64,000 nt of DNA from NCBI GenBank assembly GCA_965212595.1, contig CBDBVE010000009.1, positions 62,001 to 126,000 of the forward strand, read 5' to 3'. A program made the translations under genes and the position numbers. The notes under the pieces are model-generated. The model had not been told where the DNA came from. It searched no databases and saw only the letters and a list, made by a program, of their open reading frames with translations. Positions 1 through 7,851 of the stretch are shown one piece after another (positions within the stretch are counted from its first letter, which is position 1; every line of letters starts with the position of its first letter). This DNA comes from Poritiphilus sp965212595. GTDB lineage: Bacteria > Bacteroidota > Bacteroidia > Flavobacteriales > Flavobacteriaceae.

Positions 1-89
1 ATAGGTGTTAGCCCGTAAGAACAATACCATCGAACTTAGCATGCCATAGAGGCCCAAAGGAAATTTCATTACCTTTTTAGTTGTAAAGA

Positions 90-2930
90 ATGAAAGCCAA
101 ACTATACTACATAGCGATTTCTCTGCTTTTTGCGAATTGGGCACTAGGGCAAGAACTCTATACAATTGACCCGAAATATCCAGTTCATGATTTGAATGAG
201 TATTTACAGGTATTTGTAGATAGTACAGATCAATTTACTGCCGAATACCTGCTTCAGGACAGTGTGCTGCACTATACCAAAGGAGATAAATTACCACGTC
301 TTCTTGATAACGATGTGACTTACTGGGGTAAACTGAAACTAAAAGCACTCGATACACTATCAGGCTGGACCCTGCATTTTGAGGATAAGATGATTGGCCC
401 GCCTGCATGGACCAAGAGCAACGGGAAAGTTGATGTGTACGCCTATGCCAGGAATAAACTGATATTTCACCAGAAAACAGGGGTAGAATATCCAAAGAAA
501 GAACGAGCTACAAATAGTAACTGGGTCTTGAATAGCATCAGCTTACAAGAACTCCCTTTTGATACAACCGTCACACTTATTATAAGGGCGGAGGGCAACA
601 GCTTTGGCTACCCGGCTTACTTTAACTTAAGCGCTAGAAGCCCAAAACAACCATACTATCACCAAATCTATCAATTCAACAACGCTTTTAACACCTTTAT
701 GCTCGGGGTGACATTTATAGTTTTTCTGTTCTTTTTATTGCAATACATCTATCTAAAAGAACCCGTATATTTCTGGTTCTCGCTGTGGCTTTTTTTCTGT
801 ACCCTTACTCAGGCAATGGCAAACGGCTTACTAATTGGAGCCTTGCAAACCTTCCGCTTTCCTTTTTGGATGTTCATTGCCAATGGAATCTTTTTTACTT
901 TCTGGTTCTTTGGCCGCTCTTTTATCGGTTCCAAACAAAAGTTCCCGAAACTAGACAAATACATTCTGGGCCTGGCATTTTTCATATTGATTGAAATTGT
1001 TTTTATGACGCTTTATGTGATCTTTTTTAAACCGAAGGTCCATTATACAGGGCCCAGCGTTCACTATCAGTTTTTGAATGTGTACACCATTGGCAGCCTC
1101 GTATTATCTATTATTCTATGCTTTAAAAAAAACCTTTTTGCCCGTTATTTTGGTATAGGCTCCTTAATTGCCAGCATATTTTTGATCATTGGCACTTTGT
1201 GGTCCATGGGAATAATGCGACCTCCATTTCGAATAGATCCATACAGCACGGGCATTTTCTTACAGATTATCATTTATTCCTTCGGGATATCCTATCGCAG
1301 CCAAAAGATAAACCAGCAAAATCAGCTTGAAAGGCTAAATGCTACACGCTCTTTGGCCGAAATTCAACGAATGAAAGATTTGGACGAGGTAAAAACACGC
1401 TTTTTTGCCAATATAAGTCATGAGTTCAGAACCCCTTTAACGCTTATAAACGGACCCTTGCAACAAGCCAGAAAATCATCTGGAGACAAGCATGATAAAT
1501 CCGTTATATTGTCCAATAAAGCCTTTGGTGTAATTAAAAAGAATGCGCTACGACTTCAGATGTTGGTTGACCAACTATTAGACCTGTCAAAAATTGAAAG
1601 TGGCAATCTGTACTTAAATTTGACCAGGGGAGGTTTAATTCAATTTCTTAGATCGCATGTTTTCTCGTTTGAAAGCCTTGCGGAACGCGAAAATATCAGT
1701 TTGAATACCCATTTTTCAGAAGAACCGGTAGCGGCCTACTACGATAGGGACAAACTGGAAAAGATAGTCAACAACCTACTTTCTAATGCCTTCAAGTACA
1801 CCTCACCGGGGGGTGCTGTTAGCGTGGATGTTGCACATAGCGATAAGAACATCTCTATTGAAATTAGCGATACGGGTAATGGTTTGAAGAAAAAGGAAAT
1901 CGACCGTATTTTTGATCGGTTTTATCGGGTGGAAGGTACCGAAACTAAGGGTTCTGGCATAGGTTTGGCCTTAACAAAAGAGTTGGTAGATCTTCATAAC
2001 GGACAAATTAGTGTGCACAGCGAAAAAGGCCGTGGTACCACCTTCAAAGTTAGGCTTCCCATCCGGCTTGAAGAGCTTCCGCAATCCGTTCAAATCGAAA
2101 AAGACACTCCTTCTATTTCAGGGTTTGAGAATACTCCTATGGCTGCAACAGAAAGCGCAACTACGGGATCGAAAATTAACCAAAATCAAGAAGAAGTTGT
2201 TCTGTTGGTAGAAGACAACCAGGACTTACAAGGCTTTATTTCTGAAATTTTAGAACATCGATATAAGTTAATTACCGCCAATGATGGATTACAAGGAGAG
2301 CGCATGGCCTTTGAACATATCCCAGATTTGATCATCAGTGATGTAATGATGCCCAAAAAAGATGGTTATGAACTGTGCAGTTCGCTAAAAAATAATGTAA
2401 AGACAAGCCACATACCAATAATCATGTTAACCGCCAAAGCTGGGGAATCTAACAAAATTGCAGGGCTTACCCAGGGCGCAGATGCCTATCTGACCAAACC
2501 TTTTAATGCCGATGAATTGCTTCTACGCACCAAAAATTTAATTGAAGCCCGCAAAAAGATCTGGTCACATCTTCAGTCGCTAGATTTGGTTGCCATATCG
2601 GATTTGAACCTAAGTTCGGTAGATGACACTTTTCTGCAGAAAGTGGTCAAAATTATCAAGGACAATATTGACAATGAGTTGCTTTCTGTGGAAGACATAG
2701 CCTCTAAAGTAGGTTTTAGCAGGGCACAATTGCACCGAAAGTTAAAGGCTCTTACCAACAAAAGTGCGGGGCAATTAGTAAATGAGATCCGCCTAAAAAA
2801 GGCCAAAACCATGTTGAAACAAAAGGTGGGTTCGGTCTCAGAGGTTGCTTATTCTGTCGGGTTCTCCAATATGTCGTATTTCACCAAAAGCTTTAAAGAA
2901 AAATTTGGTGTGCTACCCAGCAAGGTCTAG
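90..2930 (+). CDS. Hybrid two-component sensor/regulator (7TM-DISM, HisKA, HATPase, REC, AraC-type HTH)
   Basis: A one-protein phosphorelay regulator of 946 aa. A signal peptide (about residues 1-20) is followed by an extracytoplasmic 7TMR-DISMED2-like region (about 25-180) and seven hydrophobic segments (about 200-405). Next come a short coiled coil and a HisKA domain with the phosphoacceptor H444 in SHEFRTPL. The HATPase domain has an N box (NNLLSNAFKY) and G boxes (DTGNG, GSGIGLAL). The receiver has its phosphoacceptor at D751 (ISDVMMP) and the conserved TKPF lysine. A C-terminal AraC-type double HTH fills about 845-946. All catalytic motifs are intact. The sensor is a 7TM-DISM module rather than the periplasmic propeller of classical PUL HTCS proteins, so the ligand may be a small carbohydrate or metabolite. 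Target genes are not evident; the next gene is on the other strand. Confidence 0.92.
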   Translation: MKAKLYYIAISLLFANWALGQELYTIDPKYPVHDLNEYLQVFVDSTDQFTAEYLLQDSVLHYTKGDKLPRLLDNDVTYWGKLKLKALDTLSGWTLHFEDKMIGPPAWTKSNGKVDVYAYARNKLIFHQKTGVEYPKKERATNSNWVLNSISLQELPFDTTVTLIIRAEGNSFGYPAYFNLSARSPKQPYYHQIYQFNNAFNTFMLGVTFIVFLFFLLQYIYLKEPVYFWFSLWLFFCTLTQAMANGLLIGALQTFRFPFWMFIANGIFFTFWFFGRSFIGSKQKFPKLDKYILGLAFFILIEIVFMTLYVIFFKPKVHYTGPSVHYQFLNVYTIGSLVLSIILCFKKNLFARYFGIGSLIASIFLIIGTLWSMGIMRPPFRIDPYSTGIFLQIIIYSFGISYRSQKINQQNQLERLNATRSLAEIQRMKDLDEVKTRFFANISHEFRTPLTLINGPLQQARKSSGDKHDKSVILSNKAFGVIKKNALRLQMLVDQLLDLSKIESGNLYLNLTRGGLIQFLRSHVFSFESLAERENISLNTHFSEEPVAAYYDRDKLEKIVNNLLSNAFKYTSPGGAVSVDVAHSDKNISIEISDTGNGLKKKEIDRIFDRFYRVEGTETKGSGIGLALTKELVDLHNGQISVHSEKGRGTTFKVRLPIRLEELPQSVQIEKDTPSISGFENTPMAATESATTGSKINQNQEEVVLLVEDNQDLQGFISEILEHRYKLITANDGLQGERMAFEHIPDLIISDVMMPKKDGYELCSSLKNNVKTSHIPIIMLTAKAGESNKIAGLTQGADAYLTKPFNADELLLRTKNLIEARKKIWSHLQSLDLVAISDLNLSSVDDTFLQKVVKIIKDNIDNELLSVEDIASKVGFSRAQLHRKLKALTNKSAGQLVNEIRLKKAKTMLKQKVGSVSEVAYSVGFSNMSYFTKSFKEKFGVLPSKV

Positions 2931-3052
2931 GTAGCTTTAAAAAAAAGCCAGCAGTATTTACGATAGAAATCAAGAAATAAGAACTTGTGGTCGATGTTCT
3001 TTTCCCATGTTCAATCCGTCCAACATCAATACCTGAGCGTTGTTGTGCTTTT

Positions 3053-3502
3053 TTAAGGATTCGTCCAGTAATCCACCACAAATACCTTTTCTAAATGCGG
3101 CCCGAGACTTTCTACAAAAGCTTTATGCGCCGGATGTGGAGTATACACAGAATCCCTGTCCTGTTCAGAATTAAAAGTTAGGAGATAACAATGGGTAAAG
3201 CCCTGATGAAAGTCCTCCGGACTGTCGTTAAGACCCCATTCAAAGTCCTGGATTACCGGGATGGCCTCTGGTAGCGCATTAAAAGCATCATTGAGCTTAT
3301 CAACATCGCTTTGACTAGATTCATCCTTGAACTTAAAAATTACAACATGCCGCAAGACCTTATCTTTTTTTTCCATCTCAGTGATTTCAATTTGTTCTTT
3401 TTCTGTTGCTGGCTGTTCTGCTTCGCTCTTTTGCTTACACGAAAAAAGCGCGAATCCTAAAAAAAGAAGCGCAAACAATTGTATTGACCCGGATCGACCC
3501 AT
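3053..3502 (-). CDS. Dabb (stress-responsive alpha/beta barrel) domain lipoprotein
   Basis: A 149-aa protein with a signal peptide ending in an LFSC lipobox (Cys about residue 22), a Glu/Lys-rich linker, and a Dabb domain from about residue 48 (LRHVVIFKFKDE). The domain ends with the typical HPAHKAF and VVDYW segments. Dabb domains are small ferredoxin-like dimers seen in plant stress proteins and in many Bacteroidota lipoproteins of unknown activity. It is probably anchored in the outer membrane or periplasm. It stands alone and converges with the hybrid regulator gene. The function of this family in bacteria is not settled. Confidence 0.8.
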   Translation of the reverse strand: MGRSGSIQLFALLFLGFALFSCKQKSEAEQPATEKEQIEITEMEKKDKVLRHVVIFKFKDESSQSDVDKLNDAFNALPEAIPVIQDFEWGLNDSPEDFHQGFTHCYLLTFNSEQDRDSVYTPHPAHKAFVESLGPHLEKVFVVDYWTNP

Positions 3503-3808
3503 TTTTTTGATTTTAAATTAAATGATGCTTTAAATGTACACAGGCCCGGGCATAAGACCATGAATTGGCCCGAGAAAAATGCAGTAAAAGAGAAAAACCC
3601 GGAAAGTAACGGTTTTATCTCACAAATGTTAATGGTAGGCATGCTAAAATTCCTACAATTCTATGAACCTATGTAGTTAAATACGTAAATTAGTTGTTAA
3701 TGTAGGACAACCGCAAAATCTCTTTTGCGTTAAAGCGCTTTCTAATGCGGGAATATTACTAAGACGATAGGATAAATTTTCGTTATATCAACAAACTGAC
3801 AATTTGTT
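3503..3808. other. Intergenic region between divergent Dabb and DUF4062-TPR genes
   Basis: About 300 bp separate two divergently transcribed genes. I see no protein-coding content here. It holds a perfect 7-bp hairpin (3712-3729) and an adjacent 10-bp palindrome (3732-3741), 70-100 bp upstream of the DUF4062-TPR gene. No clear TAnnTTTG element was found. Confidence 0.5.
3712..3741. promoter_or_regulatory. Hairpin plus palindrome upstream of the DUF4062-TPR gene
   Basis: CGCAAAA (3712-3718) and TTTTGCG (3723-3729) form a perfect 7-bp stem around a 4-nt loop. The perfect palindrome AAAGCGCTTT follows at 3732-3741. The pair lies about 70-95 bp before the start codon of the DUF4062-TPR gene. It could be an operator or an attenuator; the placement is seen and the role is inferred. 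Confidence 0.35.
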
Positions 3809-6193
3809 TTGACCACGACAAAAGTTAAAATATTTGTTGCTTCTTCTGCTGAAGTAAAGGAAGAAAGAAAAGAATGTATTCTTCATTTAAACCAGGTGAA
3901 TAAGAGCCATAAGCATCTGCACCTGGAGCCTGTTGAGTGGGAGTATGATATTCACCATGGCAACTATCCTGATTTTAAAGGCATTCAAGAAGCAATCAAC
4001 CCTTTATTGGAAGAAAGCGCCCTCTGCATTTTTGTGTTTTATTCCAGAATAGGAAAATTCACAAAGGAGGAGTTTGAGCTGGCTAATATCTTAAAGAAGC
4101 AGCTTTTTGTATACTTCAAAAAGGGATTTTCACCAGAAGATAAAGCGGCCAATACCAAATTCGGAGAATTGCTCGATTTCAAGAAAAGCATGAATGAAAC
4201 TGTCCTTTATAAGGATTATCACTCGCTTCCCGAATTTGGTGAATTCCTAAAAGACAATTTACATAAATACCTCGCAGAGAAATTTCCTTTAAAATCAAAT
4301 GCAGATAAGGCACCGTTGTCTAATGAGGTCATGACACTTTTGAATATCGTTAGCGAAAAACAGGAAGAAATTAACGAACTAAAAGGCCAGTTAGCCACAT
4401 CTAAGGACAAATCTGCCAAAACCAGGCTGAAGGCTTTAGAAAAGGAAAACAATAAACTACTGAAGAAACTCAACGAAAACAAAGAAATTAGGGAGCAACA
4501 GGCAAAAGAAAAACAGGAATTAGAAACAAGACTGGCACAGGAAATAGCGAATGATGATCTCAAAGAAGACGCGCTTTCTGCAATAAAAGAAAGTAAATAC
4601 GAGGAGGCAGAACGGCTTTTAATGGAGAGCGCAAAGGCTAGCATCCGAGAAACAGCATCTTTTTTTTACGAGCTGGGAAAACTCAAAAAAATACAGTTGC
4701 TGTATAAAGAAGCCTTGCAATATTTTGAACTTGCAATAAAGATAGAGCCCGAAAACCTCGACTTAAATATTGAAACAGGAGCACTACTTCGAAATTTGGG
4801 TCATATTGATAAGGCAATTGAATATTTTACAAAAGCATTACAGGAATTAGAACAAGACGACAAGGCCGATAAATCTGATTTGACGAGTTTACAGGTTGAA
4901 CTTGGATTAGCGTATCATTACAAGGGAGAATACGACAAAGCCATTGGTTACTATGAAGAGGCGTTAGAAATTGACAAAAAAATTCGCGGAGAAGAACACC
5001 CTTTTATTGCCGCCAGTTACAACAATATGGGTTCAGTCTATGACAATAAAGGCGAATATGAAAAAGCTATAGACTATTACGAAAAGGCACTTGCAATTGA
5101 CAAGAAGTTCTATGGTGATGAGCACCCTAATATTGCTACCAGCTACAATAACATGGGATTGTCTTACCGAAACAAAGGCGAGTACGATAAGGCAATAGAT
5201 TACTATGAAAAGGCGCTTGCCATTGATAAGAAGTTCCATGGAGAAGGACATCCTAAAATTGCAACCAGGTACAATAATTTAGGCGCAGTATATCGGGCCA
5301 AGGGTAAATACGATAAGGCAATAGATTATTATGAAAAGACACTTGCCATTGACAGAAAGATTCATGGGGAGGAACATCCTGATATTGCTACCAGCTATAA
5401 CAATTTGGGCTCGGCTTACGACAACAAAGGCCAATATGACAAGGCCATAAGTTATTATGAAAAGGCACTTCCCATTTACAAAAAGTTTTATGGGGAGGAA
5501 CATCCGAAAATTGCCACGGGCTACAACAATATGGGCTTGGCTTACAACAACAAAGGTGAGTACGATAAGGCAATAGACTATTATGAAAATGCCCTTGCCA
5601 TAGATATGAAGTTTCATGAGGCAGAACATCCTAAAATAGCCACCAGATATAATAATTTAGGCTTAGCATATAACCACAAAGGCGAATACGACAAAGCTCT
5701 TGGGTATTACGAAAAATCTCTTGCTATAGATAAAAAGTTCCATGGAGAAGAGCATCCCAAAATAGCCACCGGCTATAATAATATGAGTTTAGCCTACAAC
5801 AATAAAGGCGAATATGATACGGCCATTAGTTATTACGAAAAGGCCCTAATTATTGATAAGAAATTCCTGGGAGAAGGGCATCCTAAGGTTGCCACCAGAT
5901 ACAATAATATAGGGATAGTTTACAACAACAAAGGGGAATATGAAAAGGCCATTGAGTACTACAAAAAGGCTCTTGCAATTGATGAAAAATTTCATAATGA
6001 GGCCCATCCTAAAATTGCTACCAGCTACAGTAACCTGGGATTGGCTTACCGAAACCTGGGTGAAAAAGATAAAGCAATTACGTACTGTGAAAAGGCCGTC
6101 GAAATGTATAAAAAATTCTTACCAAAGGAGCACAAATATATTCAGGAGCTGGAAGCAGTGTTGGAAAGTTTATATAAAGAGACGAAGAGCTGA
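3809..6193 (+). CDS. DUF4062 / coiled-coil / kinesin-light-chain-type TPR protein
   Basis: 794 aa, apparently starting at a TTG codon because no ATG or GTG lies nearby in frame. Residues about 5-150 look like DUF4062 (KIFVASSAEVKEER at the start, a hydrophobic strand CIFVFYSRIG, then FTKEEFELA). DUF4062 is a Rossmann-like domain often fused to NTPase or repeat modules in predicted signalling and defence proteins. Residues about 185-250 form a Lys/Glu-rich coiled coil. Two degenerate TPRs follow at about 255-345, then exactly ten 42-residue TPR_12-like repeats (residues 361-780) with the core YNNxGxxYxxKGEYDKAIxYYEKAL. There is no signal peptide or membrane segment, so it is cytoplasmic. It is a single gene with no effector enzyme beside it. 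A sensing or scaffolding role, possibly in stress or phage response, is inference only. Confidence 0.8.
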   Translation: MTTTKVKIFVASSAEVKEERKECILHLNQVNKSHKHLHLEPVEWEYDIHHGNYPDFKGIQEAINPLLEESALCIFVFYSRIGKFTKEEFELANILKKQLFVYFKKGFSPEDKAANTKFGELLDFKKSMNETVLYKDYHSLPEFGEFLKDNLHKYLAEKFPLKSNADKAPLSNEVMTLLNIVSEKQEEINELKGQLATSKDKSAKTRLKALEKENNKLLKKLNENKEIREQQAKEKQELETRLAQEIANDDLKEDALSAIKESKYEEAERLLMESAKASIRETASFFYELGKLKKIQLLYKEALQYFELAIKIEPENLDLNIETGALLRNLGHIDKAIEYFTKALQELEQDDKADKSDLTSLQVELGLAYHYKGEYDKAIGYYEEALEIDKKIRGEEHPFIAASYNNMGSVYDNKGEYEKAIDYYEKALAIDKKFYGDEHPNIATSYNNMGLSYRNKGEYDKAIDYYEKALAIDKKFHGEGHPKIATRYNNLGAVYRAKGKYDKAIDYYEKTLAIDRKIHGEEHPDIATSYNNLGSAYDNKGQYDKAISYYEKALPIYKKFYGEEHPKIATGYNNMGLAYNNKGEYDKAIDYYENALAIDMKFHEAEHPKIATRYNNLGLAYNHKGEYDKALGYYEKSLAIDKKFHGEEHPKIATGYNNMSLAYNNKGEYDTAISYYEKALIIDKKFLGEGHPKVATRYNNIGIVYNNKGEYEKAIEYYKKALAIDEKFHNEAHPKIATSYSNLGLAYRNLGEKDKAITYCEKAVEMYKKFLPKEHKYIQELEAVLESLYKETKS
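4889..6148 (+). repeat. Ten tandem 126-bp repeats encoding 42-aa TPR units
   Basis: The 1260-bp block divides into exactly ten 126-bp units. Each encodes one kinesin-light-chain-type TPR unit, with [S/R/G]YNN at its start and EHPKIAT or a close variant at its end. The middle units are the most alike; the first and last have diverged. No unit carries an indel, as expected of a repeat under structural selection. High similarity between neighbours implies expansion by recombination and possible copy-number change between strains. Confidence 0.92.
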
Positions 6194-6208
6194 GGTTTCA
6201 ATTCTTGC

Positions 6209-6724
6209 CTAACAAAGTGTAATCTCCCGTTCAACTTTCCACTGATCAATATTTTCGCCTATGATCACCAGGCAAAACTTGTTTAAGCGTATCGTAGAAG
6301 AAAATCCAGGGAGGGAAGAAATAACAGCCCTTTTATTTTCTATGGATTCCTTTCCATAGAATAGACTAATGTGTGGGCTAAAGGGTTTTGGGTTAATTTT
6401 AAACGTATTGTCTATCTTTTTTTTGAAATCCAACAAGGCATCGGATCTTTCTACGACTATATACAAAGACTCATAAAACTTCTCACTAATACCATATTGC
6501 TTTAAACTAATGTCTAGAGGGCCAAGCTCGTTTTGCAGGGTATTAAATCGATTTAAAAGGGTAGTTTCTTTTCCCCTTAGGGGGCCTGTAAGCGTTAAGT
6601 GAACATCAAAAAGAGGGCCGTCCAAAACGGCGTTTACTTTAGCCTTGATCCCTGTTAATTCTCGCATTACAATCGGCCCAAATTGACCCCAGATATAATA
6701 TGCCTTGGAGCTTCTTTTTCCCAT
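6209..6724 (-). CDS. 2H phosphoesterase superfamily protein (2'-5' RNA ligase / cyclic phosphodiesterase-like)
   Basis: 171 aa. It carries the two H-x-[TS] motifs that define the 2H fold, HLTLTG at about residue 61 and HISLFYG at about residue 133, at the usual spacing. The size and the C-terminal motif fit the 2',3'-cyclic phosphodiesterase (CPDase)-like branch rather than the longer LigT/ThpR proteins. A hydrolase acting on cyclic nucleotide ends is likely; the substrate is unknown. There is no signal peptide. It converges with the DUF4062-TPR gene 15 bp away, so the two are not co-transcribed. Confidence 0.75.
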   Translation of the reverse strand: MGKRSSKAYYIWGQFGPIVMRELTGIKAKVNAVLDGPLFDVHLTLTGPLRGKETTLLNRFNTLQNELGPLDISLKQYGISEKFYESLYIVVERSDALLDFKKKIDNTFKINPKPFSPHISLFYGKESIENKRAVISSLPGFSSTIRLNKFCLVIIGENIDQWKVEREITLC

Positions 6725-6870
6725 AGTATTTTATGCTCTAGGACTAAATTAGGCAGAAAAGCAATGCCGAAATAACTTATGAGATGTTGTTTGTCTTAAA
6801 AATGGGGAATACTAAGCCCTCTTTTGTATATTAATGGCTTAAATTTTATTGAATCACTTAAAGTTTTATA

Positions 6871-7806
6871 ATGGAAAGAAAATTACATCGCTGCAAAACT
6901 CTCCTACTTTTTATTATCGTTTCAACTACGGCTTTGGCACAGAACCAGAACCCACTTGAAGGCCGTTGGAATTTGACGATGTCCAAAGATGGACAGGAGT
7001 TGCCGTCCTGGCTAGAAATTCAAAAATCTGGAAATAAGACCCTGGTAGGCCGCTTTGTTTTTGCCTTTGGAAGCGCTAGGCCTATTTCTGAAGTAAAGCT
7101 AGAAGGAGAAACATTTAGCTTTAGTATCCCACCGCAATGGGAGCCGGGAAGTATGGACATGGCATTTCAAGGCAGCTATGCAGATGAGTCCTTAAAAGGT
7201 ACTATGCGTTATGTGGATGGAAGTACTTATGAATGGACTGCGATACGGGCACCTAAACTGGCCTATAATGAAAACCCAAATTGGGGCTCGCCTAAAACAC
7301 TTTTCAATGCCCAGGATCTGGAGGGCTGGGACCTTAAGGGAGAAGGAGAGTGGATTGTTAAAAACGGAATTTTAGTCAACAAAAAACCAGGAGCAAACCT
7401 CTATACCAAGGAAAAGTTCAAAGATTTTAAATTGCATGTAGAGTTCCGCTATCCTGAGGGCAGTAATAGCGGTATTTACCTTCGTGGCCGATATGAAATA
7501 CAGATAGCAGACAACAAGGGAATGGAACCCAATAGTTTGTTGTTTGGTGGCGTTTATGGCTTTCTAACTCCTAATGAAATGGTAGCCAAAGATCCCGGAG
7601 AATGGCAGGAATACGATATTACCTTAGTAGGCCGCAGGGTTACTATAACGGCCAACGGCAAAACCATCATTAAAGATCAAAACATACCAGGAATGACAGG
7701 TGGAGCCATGGATAATAAGGAAGCAATGCCAGGACCGCTGTTTATTCAAGGAGATCATGGGCCGGTAGAATTTAGGTCTATAGTGCTAACACCCCTACTT
7801 GATTAG
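6871..7806 (+). CDS. Secreted DUF1080 (3-keto-disaccharide hydrolase-like) protein
   Basis: 311 aa with a signal peptide (about 1-23, ending LAQ). The N-terminal part (about 28-125) is a lipocalin-like beta region of unknown role (GRWNLTMSKDG). DUF1080 occupies about 140-308, with LFNAQDLEGW, GEWIVKNGIL, SNSGIYLRGRYEIQI and a final FRSIVLTPL. Family members are jelly-roll proteins of the concanavalin fold, and some hydrolyse 3-keto-glycosides. The protein is probably periplasmic or surface exposed. The gene is isolated, with TonB-dependent receptor genes converging from the right. Confidence 0.85.
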   Translation: MERKLHRCKTLLLFIIVSTTALAQNQNPLEGRWNLTMSKDGQELPSWLEIQKSGNKTLVGRFVFAFGSARPISEVKLEGETFSFSIPPQWEPGSMDMAFQGSYADESLKGTMRYVDGSTYEWTAIRAPKLAYNENPNWGSPKTLFNAQDLEGWDLKGEGEWIVKNGILVNKKPGANLYTKEKFKDFKLHVEFRYPEGSNSGIYLRGRYEIQIADNKGMEPNSLLFGGVYGFLTPNEMVAKDPGEWQEYDITLVGRRVTITANGKTIIKDQNIPGMTGGAMDNKEAMPGPLFIQGDHGPVEFRSIVLTPLLD

Positions 7807-7851
7807 GCAGTGTACAAAAGTTTAAATTTTTGGGAGATAAGAGCAGGCCTT

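Noticed and set aside
5033..5629. Long minus-strand open frames inside the TPR array
   Set aside because: They are mirror readings of the repeats in the plus-strand DUF4062-TPR gene, with no start context or recognisable protein.
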